A model generated the notes under the pieces. That model saw only the letters and a list, made by a program, of their open reading frames with translations. It searched no databases and was not told the DNA's origin. Positions 8,234-17,025 of a stretch of 39,741 nt of DNA are shown here, piece by piece. Location of the stretch: NCBI GenBank assembly GCA_001803235.1, contig MHBL01000085.1:1-39741 (forward strand), written 5' to 3'. Source of the DNA: Lentisphaerae bacterium RIFOXYA12_64_32 (GTDB lineage Bacteria; Verrucomicrobiota; Lentisphaeria; Oligosphaerales; YB12-FULL-65-16). Both the position numbers and the translations under genes were made by a program. Position 1 is the first letter of the stretch, and each line of letters opens with the position of its first letter.

Positions 8234-9696
8234 TAGGCCCCCTTGCAGGCAAGAACCGTCTTAACGGTCCGGGCCAGGATGTAGACGTCGAGCCACACCG
8301 ACCAGTTGCGTACGTAATAGAGGTCCAGCGACACCCGGCGTTCGTACGACGTGTCGCTGCGCCCCGACACCTGCCACAGTCCGGTGATGCCAGGACGCAC
8401 TTTCTTGAGCACTTCGTAGTTCTCCCCGTAGTAGCCGATTTCATCTTCGACAATCGGCCGAGGCCCGACCAGACTCATTTCACCGGTAACGACGTTCCAC
8501 AGTTGCGGCAACTCGTCGAGACTGGTCTTCCGCAGGAACCGCCCGACCAGCGTGACCCGCGGGTCGTTCTTGAGCTTGAAGGTGCGCTCCCACTCCGCGC
8601 GCAGTTCCGGGTGACGTTCAAGGTAAGTCGACAAGACCCGGTCCGCATCCTGGACCATGGTGCGGAATTTCCAGGCCGTGAAGAGGCGCCCCCGCCGCCC
8701 CAACCGCTGCGCGCCGTAGAAGACCGGCCCTCGTGAACTGACTTTGATCAGTAGGCAGAGAACGAGGATCAACGGGAGGATGAGTGCGCCACCGACCAGA
8801 GCCCCGACCAGGTCAATACTCCGCTTCACCACGCGCACCCCGGGCATGAGAAGCTGCTGCCGCACTTCCAGCCCCAGAATGCCGCCCAGGTCGTGGGCCC
8901 GGACCCACAGCGTCGAGAACCCGAACAGGTTCGGGATCAGCAACAGATGCCGGAAGCGATCTTCGTAGGTCTCAAGTATGCCCCGCAGGCACGCCGCGTC
9001 GACACCCGGCATGGCGATGATGGCGTACCGAATGCCGTGACGACGCGCGAACTCCGGCCCCACCGCCAGCGGCCCCACGACCGGGACGCCGCAAAGCGCC
9101 TGCCCCTGCTTCGAGGGGTCGTCGTCGACCACGGCGACCGCCCTGAGGCCGAGTCCGGTGTTCTTCTGCAGCGTTTCGATCACGAGTAACCCGGTGGGGC
9201 CGGCACCGCAGATGATCGCGGGCGCGCCCCACCACGGCTGCCGCGCCAGGGCCATACGGACGACTTCACGCATGAGCGGCACCATGACGAGGCTGACCGC
9301 CCAGGCCCCGAGAAAGATCAAACGCGAGAAGAGGCCCCCGGACTGGGACAGAAACGAGGCAACGCCCAGCCCGAAGTACACGAAACTGGTGGCGTAGACC
9401 GTCCGCCGGATCTCCTCGGCCGGTCCAAATGCAACTCCGGGGTAGAAAGCGATCCCATGATAGAGTCCGGCGGTTTGGTACGCGATCGGAAAGATCAACA
9501 GACACGGCCACAGGTTGGTGTAGAGCGACAGCTCGAATATCCCGCCAAAATGCAGCCGGACCCAAATCACAACAACATTTACGGTCGCCAACGTCACGAG
9601 GTCCGTCAGGAAGAGGATGAGCACGGTGAGGCGACCGCGCGAACGGCCACACGAAGGGGCAGCAGCACCGAGTTCACCTGAGACTTCCGTCGGCAT
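8230..9696 (-). CDS. Undecaprenyl-phosphate sugar-1-phosphate transferase (WbaP/WcaJ type), initiating enzyme
   Basis: This 488-residue protein has about five hydrophobic segments in residues 20–145, a central nucleotide-binding-like domain with IICGAGPTG (161–169), and a C-terminal bacterial sugar transferase domain (about 285–488). The catalytic motifs are intact: KFRTM (343–347), a DPRVT segment at 378–382, [11 protein letters not shown] (392–402), GPRP (411–414) and the end WQVSGRS. The length and order match PHPT enzymes that transfer sugar-1-phosphate onto undecaprenyl phosphate in the inner membrane and so start a surface polysaccharide repeat unit. It is the first gene of a two-gene operon with the GT-C protein. 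The exact sugar cannot be told from sequence. Confidence 0.93.
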   Translation of the reverse strand: MPTEVSGELGAAAPSCGRSRGRLTVLILFLTDLVTLATVNVVVIWVRLHFGGIFELSLYTNLWPCLLIFPIAYQTAGLYHGIAFYPGVAFGPAEEIRRTVYATSFVYFGLGVASFLSQSGGLFSRLIFLGAWAVSLVMVPLMREVVRMALARQPWWGAPAIICGAGPTGLLVIETLQKNTGLGLRAVAVVDDDPSKQGQALCGVPVVGPLAVGPEFARRHGIRYAIIAMPGVDAACLRGILETYEDRFRHLLLIPNLFGFSTLWVRAHDLGGILGLEVRQQLLMPGVRVVKRSIDLVGALVGGALILPLILVLCLLIKVSSRGPVFYGAQRLGRRGRLFTAWKFRTMVQDADRVLSTYLERHPELRAEWERTFKLKNDPRVTLVGRFLRKTSLDELPQLWNVVTGEMSLVGPRPIVEDEIGYYGENYEVLKKVRPGITGLWQVSGRSDTSYERRVSLDLYYVRNWSVWLDVYILARTVKTVLACKGAY

Positions 9697-9910
9697 GTCG
9701 AACTGTTCATCCGGGTCGAAATTCGGGATTCTGACGTCTTGGCGGAAAGCACGTTCCTACCCTTTACACCAGGACAATGAAATATGGCCACCGGACCGGG
9801 GGAGTCAATCCCAATGTTCCCAACTTGGGCCAGCGTCAAGATCCACTCCTGCTTGCAGTCCCGCATAAAGGGCGTATCGATTTGACCACCTCAGACGCGC
9901 AACCATGCCC

Positions 9911-9964
9911 AAAGTGGCCGGACCGGCTCGGTCCGGCATGCGGGAGCGAGCCGCTCCCGCCACT
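9911..9964. repeat. Double-hairpin palindromic repeat, copy 2
   Basis: It begins AAAGTGG and ends CCACT, enclosing CCGGACCGGCTCGGTCCGG and GGGAGCGAGCCGCTCCC. Architecture and end sequence match the element at 4584–4641. It lies in the divergent intergenic region between the WbaP-type gene and the GT2 gene, where any promoters must also be. Confidence 0.6.
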
Positions 9965-10072
9965 CTGGAAGGCCTGTTGCCGCACTAAATCGACACGCCC
10001 CTTGCGCGGTCCGGATCACATCGCTTGCCCCTTTCGCGGCAGGTCCGGCTCGGGCGGCTATATTCCACGCCT

Positions 10073-10987
10073 GTGGAACACACCGTATCCATCATCATTC
10101 CGACCCTCGGTGCTGAATGCGTGCTGCCCGGCCTGCTGCTGCGGCTCAGGAGCCAGACGCTGCCGCCGTGCGAGATCATCATTGTCGATTCGTCATCGAC
10201 AGACGCAACCGTGGACATCGCACGCCGCGAAGGCTGCCGCACGGAGACAATACCGCGGGAGACCTTCCGGCACGGGAGAGCCCGGAATACCGGTGCCCGA
10301 CTGGCCTCGAGTGACGTACTGGTCTTCATGACGCAGGATGCGCTCCCGACGGATAACGGCTTCCTGGCGGAGTTGATCGCGCCCGTGGCGGAGGGCAAGA
10401 CCTGCGCCAGCTATGCCCGCCAGATGGCGCCACCGCACGCGTCACCCATGGAAGTCTTCAACCGGCAGTTCAACTATCCGGCGGAATCCCGCGTCAAGAC
10501 CCTCGCGGACGGATCACATCTCGGCGTGAAGACGTTCTTCTTCTCCGATGTGGCATCTGCGATCTCCCGAGAAGTCTTTGAGGAACTGGGCGGTTTTGCG
10601 GAAGACATCATCGCCAACGAGGACATGCATTTCTGCGCCCGCACCCTGCGCGCCGGGCATGCCGTGGCTTATCAGGCGGATGCCGTGGTTCTGCACTCGC
10701 ACGACTACAGCATCGCGCGGCAGTTCCGGCGCTACTTCGACATCGGCGTGTTCTTCGCCCAAGCCGCGTCCCTTCTGCGGGATGTCCACGGCCCGCGCGG
10801 CGAAGGCTGGCGGTACCTGTCAGGACAGTTCTGCTGGCTCCGGTCCCAGCGCGCCTGGCGCCTGTTGCCCAAGAGCGTGGTCGAGGCTGCCGCCAAGTTC
10901 ACGGCGTTCCAGTTGGGCCGGGCGCACCGCGCCCTGCCCCGCTGGCTGAACCGCCGTCTGAGCGCGCAACCGGGATACTGGATGTAG
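10073..10987 (+). CDS. Glycosyltransferase family 2, rhamnosyltransferase-like
   Basis: The GT-A fold starts at once with VSIIIPTLGAE, then the nucleotide-sugar motif IIIVDSSSTDAT, a HGRARNTGA segment, the FMTQDALP acceptor-side motif and a catalytic-base-like NEDMHFCARTLRAGH. The FRHGRARN + TQDA combination is typical of dTDP-rhamnosyltransferases. I chose the GTG at 10073 (304 residues) because the conserved fold begins three residues later; a TTG at 10025 would add an unlikely 16-residue leader. The enzyme acts in the cytoplasm on lipid-linked glycan. It is transcribed divergently from the WbaP-type operon. Confidence 0.87.
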   Translation: MEHTVSIIIPTLGAECVLPGLLLRLRSQTLPPCEIIIVDSSSTDATVDIARREGCRTETIPRETFRHGRARNTGARLASSDVLVFMTQDALPTDNGFLAELIAPVAEGKTCASYARQMAPPHASPMEVFNRQFNYPAESRVKTLADGSHLGVKTFFFSDVASAISREVFEELGGFAEDIIANEDMHFCARTLRAGHAVAYQADAVVLHSHDYSIARQFRRYFDIGVFFAQAASLLRDVHGPRGEGWRYLSGQFCWLRSQRAWRLLPKSVVEAAAKFTAFQLGRAHRALPRWLNRRLSAQPGYWM

Positions 10988-11573
10988 GGGCGCATCGCTC
11001 TACGCCCGACCACGGCGGATTCAAGTCGACAACTGCCTACGAGGCCATCCCCCGGGCCGGCGGCAAGGATCAGTCCCAAGTCGTGAGATGGAGGCCGGGC
11101 GGCCCACCAAGACCAGCCAACGAGGCACCCACCACCGGATATCCCAACGTTGAGAACCCCAGCCAGTCCCCCACAATCTGACGCCGCAGTCGCCCCGCGG
11201 GACAGGCCCCTTGCGTCAAGAATGAGATCGATACAGGAGCGACGCGAGGCGCGCGGGGCAAAAGTGAATTGCCAACCATGGCGATCTCGTGGGTGCCACG
11301 CGGATGAAGTTCCCGAACATGGCGTACGGCATCGAGCCGGAGGATTGAAGTCGCCGATGCGGTCGAGCCCTACGATAGGGACGCGTTTCCGACTCGCACT
11401 TCTTTTAGGGATCTGCACTCGGGCGCGCGAAGAGGGTGTCGACGGCTGTCAACCAGAGCGCGATAAATGGGTGCTTGAGCGATTGGAGACGCGGCTTCGG
11501 GGTATGGCAATTGCGCCTCACATCAGATTCCTGACCATCCGCGATCTGCTGCTGACGATCCCCAGGCCACTTC
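10988..11573. other. Intergenic stretch between convergent genes, no gene supported
   Basis: No frame has convincing protein character. Two short stretches look protein-like but are too short to call: a + strand run near 11304–11348 reading MKFPNMAYGIEPED, and a - strand run ending near 11400 reading HPFIALWLTAVDTLFARPSADP in two pieces. Both could be remnants of lost polysaccharide genes. Confidence 0.35.
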
Positions 11574-12368
11574 CTAGCGCAAGTCCTTCCCCGAAATCCT
11601 CCGGTAATCCTCCGGCAGCAACGACTGCCGGCGCGCAAACATCGCGATGGTCGAAGCGATCCGCTGTCGTGATAGTACGCGGAACAACCACGACGGAATG
11701 CTCCGCCGCGTCAGGAGGTGGATATTCTTTCGGTTGGTCGAGAGACGGAGACCAAAGCGGTCGGCAAGTATCTCAAGGGCCGGAACGGTGAAGAAACTGA
11801 TATGCTGCCCATGCTCGAGCCCGTAGTACCACCATGCGTCCGGGGAGGGTGCAGGAGAGGAAACAAGTTCAGTCGTGAACAGGATTGCGTCGCTATAACG
11901 AAGCATCTCATCAACCCCGGCTATCGGATCGGCAAGGTGTTCAAGAACCTCGAATGCCGTCAACATCGTGAACGCTGTGCTTGAAGGCGCGGTCACCTCG
12001 AGCCCCGTAGCAAATAGGTTCCGACAGTGCTTGTCATGGTATCGGAAATCATACCCAGCGTCGCGCATCAGGCGGACAAACATGCCGTATCCTGCTCCAT
12101 AGTCGAGGAACGTTGCACGGGCGTCGAAAACGACCGTGATGAGCGCACGGGCAATGGCCGCATGCAACAGGTTCCTGCTGATCAGACCGATGTCCGTATC
12201 GGTGACGGCGTTTGCATAGGCATCGGCCAGCCACGTCGGATCGCTTGTCTGCACGAACCCGCAGGTCGGGCATTGATAGTATGCTGTCCGGTGCCGGTCG
12301 ATGAGCGTGGCCTCACCGAACCGGAGCGAAGATGAAGTGCAGATTCTGCAGACCTCGATCGAATTCAT
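11574..12368 (-). CDS. Class I SAM-dependent methyltransferase with N-terminal zinc ribbon
   Basis: This 264-residue protein has two CxxC pairs at C7/C10 and C33/C36, as in the zinc-ribbon of sugar C-methyltransferase-like proteins. The SAM motif I FLDYGAGYGMFVRLM follows at about 85–100, and the motif LTAFEVLEHLADP resembles methyltransferase types 11/12. A typical C-methyltransferase is longer (about 400 residues), so this is the shorter variant seen in many O-antigen loci. Its start overlaps the stop of the preceding GT2 gene by four bases. It probably methylates a sugar of the surface glycan in the cytoplasm; the acceptor is unknown. Confidence 0.85.
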   Translation of the reverse strand: MNSIEVCRICTSSSLRFGEATLIDRHRTAYYQCPTCGFVQTSDPTWLADAYANAVTDTDIGLISRNLLHAAIARALITVVFDARATFLDYGAGYGMFVRLMRDAGYDFRYHDKHCRNLFATGLEVTAPSSTAFTMLTAFEVLEHLADPIAGVDEMLRYSDAILFTTELVSSPAPSPDAWWYYGLEHGQHISFFTVPALEILADRFGLRLSTNRKNIHLLTRRSIPSWLFRVLSRQRIASTIAMFARRQSLLPEDYRRISGKDLR

Positions 12369-13276
12369 CGGAACCTAAGGAATCTGTACGCCAAACGGCG
12401 CAATCGTCCTGGGTGATAATGTGTGTGTTGCGTAAAAGAGTCGGCCTTCGCATCGCGGATGACGAACGACGGATGTTGCAGGGGGAATCGCGTGGGTACC
12501 ACTGCCATGTTGCTGAAGGGGCTGCGCCGTGACGTGTGCGTAGCGTCGGACGCAAAGCCGATATTCGACACCAGGTTTGTGCAGGGCATGATGGAAAGGC
12601 CACTCTCAAGCCAGCAGGAGAACATCCACTGGCAGTCCCACGTGTTGATCTTCTCCTGATGGACACGATCGAAGATGTTCGTCCAGTAGGTTACGCTGCG
12701 CCGGTCACCCAGGATGTCGAACAGCCACTCTCCCTCCCGCACTGTCGGCCAGAGTTTCATGCCGACGTCGTACCGCCGCCAGGCCCTCTTCCACGTGGCC
12801 CAGCCCCAGATATGGGTATATTGCGAAAAGTAGTAGCTCTGGGGACCTCTCCTTCGGCCGAACTGGAAATTGTCTCCCGATATCATCATGATCCGATCAT
12901 CATCACGGTACCGTGCGAGCAGTTCCTCGCAAAAAGGGAAAAAACTCGGGTCGGGTAAACAATCGTCCTCCAGGATGATGGCTTCGTCTACGTTCGCAAA
13001 GACCCAGTCAAGTCCACTGGAAATGCGGGTCCTGCATCCCAAGTTCGTGTCGGCATAGTTCGTGATGACCTCGCAGGGCCAGTCGACGCGTTCAATGACC
13101 GATCGGGCGGCACGGCATTTTTCGTTTTCCCCTTCCCTGTCGGACCGCGGACCGTCGGCGACGACCAGGAGCTTTGGAGGTCTGACTCGGCGTATCGCCT
13201 CGAAGACCCGCGCAGTGGTTTCGGGGCGGTTGAAAATCAGAAATGCAACGGGTGTTGTTCCGTACCAATCCGACAT
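12365..13276 (-). CDS. Glycosyltransferase, GT2-like (HlpA/GNT-I-like subgroup)
   Basis: The 303-residue protein opens with TPVAFLIFNRPETTARVFEAI, a signature of GT2-like proteins often annotated as hemolytic protein HlpA-like. The donor-binding acidic motif is AIILEDDCLPDPSFFPFCEELL, and an Asn/Trp-rich region HIWGWATWKRAWRRYD follows, typical of this subgroup. A ribosome site AAGGAC precedes the ATG at 13276. It is the third gene of the flippase operon; 46 bases separate it from the upstream methyltransferase and it overlaps the downstream one by four. The sugar is unknown. Confidence 0.86.
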   Translation of the reverse strand: MSDWYGTTPVAFLIFNRPETTARVFEAIRRVRPPKLLVVADGPRSDREGENEKCRAARSVIERVDWPCEVITNYADTNLGCRTRISSGLDWVFANVDEAIILEDDCLPDPSFFPFCEELLARYRDDDRIMMISGDNFQFGRRRGPQSYYFSQYTHIWGWATWKRAWRRYDVGMKLWPTVREGEWLFDILGDRRSVTYWTNIFDRVHQEKINTWDCQWMFSCWLESGLSIMPCTNLVSNIGFASDATHTSRRSPFSNMAVVPTRFPLQHPSFVIRDAKADSFTQHTHYHPGRLRRLAYRFLRFR

Positions 13277-13322
13277 CGTCCAGTCCTTGCGTGACTACAC
13301 TGCGGGGGACTCCCGTTGGCAG

Positions 13323-13970
13323 CTATTTTGAACAGACCGCATAGATCGATTCGTTCTTTCTCTCTGGTTGGTCCAGGGCAGGATCGAAATCCCTGAGGCG
13401 AACATCGGTGAAACCTGTCTCGCGAAGAATGGAAAGCAGGTTTTCCCGGTCGAACATATAGCGATGCTGCCCATCCATATAAAAAATATAGTTGACATAA
13501 TCTATCTTGTGCCGGAACGTGAGGCCGAAATCGTATGTACAATACTTCTTGTAGTCAAAATGCTCCGGCTCAGAGTATGCACGCAAATATATCTCGGCAT
13601 TCGGGACTACGATGCTGAACGTCCCCCGGGGCTTCAACGTCCGATAGCATTCTCTCAGCAGCAGGCGCAGGTCACCATGCTCAAAGTGCTCCAGTACGTG
13701 TTCGGCATAGATAACGTCGAGGGACGTCGAGGGGAACGGAAGACCACCGCGGAGATCATAGGGGTAATCCGTTTTCAGAACGATATCTGTGGTAATAAAG
13801 CCGTCTTTACGCTTCGAGTTCCCGACGCCTATCTCCAGCTTGTTGACTCGGTCTCTTCTGAACAGCAGCCTTGTCTTGACCATGCCGACCATCGTGCAGA
13901 CAAGGGCCTTGACCTCGAATCTGACCACTGAACAACTGCTGGCAATCCGACGCAGGTAGGGATGCATCAT
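13323..13970 (-). CDS. SAM-dependent methyltransferase (type 11-like)
   Basis: The domain shows LEIGVGNSKRKDGFITTDI (motif I and the acidic SAM ribose contact) and AEHVLEHFEHGDL followed by LKPRGTFSIVVPN, the usual type-11 pattern for methyltransferases of polysaccharide clusters. I chose the ATG at 13970 (215 residues): it overlaps the flippase stop codon as ATGA and has GAGAG in front. A longer open frame upstream reads through the flippase gene in another phase and is not coding. Translational coupling to the flippase implies co-regulation. The acceptor is unknown. Confidence 0.84.
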   Translation of the reverse strand: MMHPYLRRIASSCSVVRFEVKALVCTMVGMVKTRLLFRRDRVNKLEIGVGNSKRKDGFITTDIVLKTDYPYDLRGGLPFPSTSLDVIYAEHVLEHFEHGDLRLLLRECYRTLKPRGTFSIVVPNAEIYLRAYSEPEHFDYKKYCTYDFGLTFRHKIDYVNYIFYMDGQHRYMFDRENLLSILRETGFTDVRLRDFDPALDQPERKNESIYAVCSK

Positions 13971-15310
13971 CTCTCTCGATAGATAAAGTGCAGCAGGAGC
14001 GAATTTGTCATTAAGTTGCCGATCTGTCGCAATCGCGGCGACAGCAAGAACAGGAAGTAATCGGAAAAGCCGTAGGAAATGACGGCAGCGATCGCCGCGC
14101 CGACAGCCCCATGCCGGGGGATCAGATACCAATTGAGCAAAACGTTGACCCCAGCGCCGGATGCGGTGGTGATCAGCGCCAATTTGGTGGCGCCTTCGGC
14201 GATGATCCAAACCCCTCGGACAACGCCCAGGAAGACGAACAATCCGGCCCAAATATGAATCGTCAAAACCATCCCGCCATCCCGATACTGTTCCCCGTAC
14301 AGAAAAAGCACAAGGTCCGTCGATAAGAACGTCATCGGGATCGCGATGCCATAGGCCAGGAGAACGACGATGTCAAAAGACCTCTGCAACTGACGATAAT
14401 ATAGCGCTTCACTCTCCCGTTTCGCCCTGATGATCGAAGGGGAAATCGAGGACGCGATAGCGACGGGGATGAAGTACCATATCTCCGATATCTTTGTCGC
14501 CGCCGAGTAAATCCCCACAGAGGCATTTCCCGACAACTCACCGAGCATGATCTGGCCGATCTTCACATAGATCATGATTGCCAATCCGGACAGCATGAGC
14601 GGCCAGCTCTGGCTCAGCAGTCTCTTGGCGTGCGGCACGGTTGCGCGCCAGGACTGCAACGAATGACCGCTGATCCGATATGCGATGATCAGGCCAACCG
14701 AGCCTGCGACCGCCTCCAGGAGGACCGTCCAAGCGAAATAGAGCAACGGCGCTCTCGTATAGATCAAAAAGATCTTGACCATGGCCAGCAGCAAGAACGC
14801 CGTGTTCTTAGCAAGAACCGTATACTTCGATTGGACGTGCGCCTGAAACCAGGAATCGATGGTGTCAAACGCCTGAAACAAGACCCCGGCAGCGATTATG
14901 CCCACAATCGCTATGATATCCGTGTCCTGCCTGCGGACAACCGATATGGCCAAGAGGGATGCGGCGATGGTAAAGACACCGCCGCTGACTCTCAGCAGGA
15001 ATGCCGAACCGAGGATGCGGTCTGCGTGGGCAGGGTCGTGGACAATGTCACGCACCACGATATTATCAAGCCCCATCGATGCAACAGAAGCAAATAGGGC
15101 AACAAATGCCATGGCGTAGTTCAATATGCCGAACTGCTCCGGCCCCAAGTAGCGGGCCACCCACACTCCGACGAGCAGGCCGACGCCCATCCTTACCATC
15201 CGGTCCAGGAAAAGCCATCCCGTGTTCCCGATGATCTGCTGGAGGGAATGACGACCTTCGAGCCTGCTGCGTACGAAACGCGGAAGATAGTTGACCCAAG
15301 GCTGGTTCAT
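13967..15310 (-). CDS. Polysaccharide flippase, Wzx/MATE-like
   Basis: This 447-residue, strongly hydrophobic protein has about 12–14 membrane helices. The N-terminal GNTGWLFLDRMVRMGVGLLVGVW and WVARYLGPEQFGILNYA patterns are typical of Wzx-type polysaccharide flippases, which move undecaprenyl-linked repeat units across the inner membrane. The gene and its followers are less GC-rich than the flanking DNA, as is usual for O-antigen-type cassettes. It heads a four-gene operon (flippase, methyltransferase, GT2, methyltransferase). A short open frame directly upstream ends in an ATGA overlap with this start, which hints that a further gene once preceded it. Confidence 0.92.
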   Translation of the reverse strand: MNQPWVNYLPRFVRSRLEGRHSLQQIIGNTGWLFLDRMVRMGVGLLVGVWVARYLGPEQFGILNYAMAFVALFASVASMGLDNIVVRDIVHDPAHADRILGSAFLLRVSGGVFTIAASLLAISVVRRQDTDIIAIVGIIAAGVLFQAFDTIDSWFQAHVQSKYTVLAKNTAFLLLAMVKIFLIYTRAPLLYFAWTVLLEAVAGSVGLIIAYRISGHSLQSWRATVPHAKRLLSQSWPLMLSGLAIMIYVKIGQIMLGELSGNASVGIYSAATKISEIWYFIPVAIASSISPSIIRAKRESEALYYRQLQRSFDIVVLLAYGIAIPMTFLSTDLVLFLYGEQYRDGGMVLTIHIWAGLFVFLGVVRGVWIIAEGATKLALITTASGAGVNVLLNWYLIPRHGAVGAAIAAVISYGFSDYFLFLLSPRLRQIGNLMTNSLLLHFIYRER

Positions 15311-15543
15311 GCTTTTCTAATCGATTCGATTCTCCGCATGAAAGTGCAGGGGTAAGCGATAGAGGCAATTGCTTTCCGGGGGCACATGAGGAAGAAAATA
15401 ACGCCGTGGCTGTCGACGTGCAAGGAACGGGTGAAATCCCGCGAAACCGTGCCTGTTGCCAACACCGGGCGCAGACTGTACAGTTCAACCATAGACTTGG
15501 CTTGTGTACCAGGGGACCTGTCTGGGTCTGTAACGCTCTGCAA
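15307..15543 (-). pseudogene. Possible C-terminal remnant of a gene upstream of the flippase
   Basis: The last 40 codons (SLHVDSHGVIFFLMCPRKAI and onward to RRIESIRKA) look like real protein and end with a four-base overlap (ATGA) with the flippase start, the same junction used within the operon. The first 35–40 codons look random. I infer a truncated gene whose 5' part was lost by rearrangement around 15430. The family was not recognised, and chance cannot be excluded. Confidence 0.3.
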
Positions 15544-15590
15544 CGGCGCACTGACGTGCCTGCGCAGAGGGTTAGTTGCGTTTCTCCCCT

Positions 15591-15704
15591 GTGCACCCGA
15601 CTTCTCCGCTTGGAGCCACGGAGGCGAACGAAGTTCCCAAGATCGCCTTCGTGCACGAATGGCTAACGACCTACGCTGCCTCGGAGTCTATTGGTTCAGC
15701 GTGA
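15591..15704 (+). pseudogene. N-terminal remnant of a GT4 glycosyltransferase
   Basis: From a GTG at 15591 the frame reads ...VPKIAFVHEWLTTYAASE and stops at 15704. KIAFVHEWLTTYAGSE(R) is the hallmark start of many group-1 (GT4) glycosyltransferases of polysaccharide loci. The homology breaks just after ASE, exactly where R-V-L-E would follow. The downstream 270 bases show no continuation in any frame. This is the beginning of a deleted gene, not a functional CDS. Confidence 0.6.
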
Positions 15705-15972
15705 AATGGGATTTCAGGATTTGGTCCAAGCGAGTCCCGGACCGGATCGGGGTCCCACCCCGGACCCTGCCAAGGGCTTTGCCCCTGGATCCCGAGGTTT
15801 TCGGAGGCATGGGACAGGCTTCGGGATCCTGGCGAACCGCCCGGCGCAACTGCTGTTGCCGTACGTCCAGTGGCGTCGTGGATCGAGAACGCTGCGCGAC
15901 GGCGAACACCTGACGGCCATGCGGGCGTCCCAAAATCGGTCTGCCGCGCCGCGTGCCTAGCCGCCAGGAGAA

Positions 15973-16705
15973 ATGAGCACGATGCAAGGCCCGAACACGA
16001 TGCGATATTTCGAGTGGCGCAATGTCTGCCCCGACAGTTACCAGAATTTCCGGCTCCCCGAATGCCTGCAGCGGCGACTGCCGGCGGACAAGCAGGCGAT
16101 GATTCTGGACTTCGGCTGCGGCTACGGATCAGGTACTGCGCGCACTGCGTGATCTCGGCTATCGGAATCTGATCGGCGTCGACGTGGAAGAGACCGCAAT
16201 CGCGCATTGCCGCACCGAAGGCTTCGAGATCGTCGACAACCGGGGTGCCGACACACTGCAGGGTCGCGAGGGAACGGTCGATTGCGTCATCACGAGCCAC
16301 GTCATCGAGCACTTCCCCAAAGGCGAGATCATCGCCGTCCTGCAGTCGCTCAGGCGCCTGCTGTCTCCGAACGGATACGTGCTCATCGCGGTGCCGAACG
16401 CGCAGTCGTTCACGGGGTGCTACTGGGCCTACGAGGATTTCACACACGAGACCATGTTCACGTCGGGCTCGCTGTATTACGTCCTGCGCGCGGCAGGATT
16501 CGCTACCGTCCGTTTCGTCGATGTCGATTGCCTGGAAGGCCTTCCTGTCCGCAAGAAGCTCGTGCGTCGGGCACTCCTCACCTTGTACCGCGCGCACTAC
16601 TGGTTCTGGCGCAAGGCCACGGGAAGCCCGACGCACGCTCCGTCTCCGGACATTTTCAGTTGGGAAATCAAGGCCATGGCGACGACGCGGGACGGGACGC
16701 CCTGA
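15973..16705 (+). pseudogene. SAM-dependent methyltransferase with a frameshift at about 16129
   Basis: An ATG at 15973 with CAGGAG in front encodes a methyltransferase start up to ILDFGCGYG (SAM motif I). One base further the frame runs into a stop (16159). Skipping the T at 16129 restores QVLRALRDLGYRNLIGVDVEETAIAHC and continues without interruption through HVIEHFPKGEIIAVLQSLRRL and VPNAQSFTGCYWAYEDFTHE to the stop at 16705. The two halves together make a normal type-11/12 methyltransferase of about 243 residues. Either the gene is recently inactivated or the base is an assembly error. The protein would modify a surface glycan, by context. Confidence 0.82.
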
Positions 16706-17025
16706 GCCTCGACGCGGGCGCCCCATGACCTTCCAGGCACCCCGCCACCCGGCGCGTTTCAGATGGATTCTGGACGTCTGCCGCTGGATTGCGCTTGGAC
16801 GCTTGATCTTCCCCATGGCGCTGGATTGCCGCGGGCGTGGCCGTGGGCGTGGAAGGATTTGGGTGGTGGTAATATGCATTTCATTCCTTCGATCTGCTCC
16901 TCGAACTGCACAAGCCAAACCGAAGGCACGAGAACAAGTCGCCACCCGTTCAGGCAGACACTCAGCCGCGGTCGGGGAACCATTGGTGAAACCCTGGGAA
17001 CTCCTGCTCGGTAGTTACCGGGCGA
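16706..17025. other. Intergenic stretch between convergent genes, no gene supported
   Basis: No start with a ribosome site and no recognisable domain is present. A stretch around 16875–16980 reads HSFDLLLELHKPNRRHENKS in one + frame, which looks protein-like but isolated. It may be another relic. Confidence 0.3.

Noticed and set aside
13971..14252. 94-codon N-terminal extension of the methyltransferase
   Set aside because: It overlaps the flippase gene out of phase and looks random; the ATGA junction gives a natural start at 13970.
15671..16945. 424-codon minus-strand frame over the methyltransferase relic
   Set aside because: Arg-rich shadow; the + strand shows clear methyltransferase motifs in two frames.
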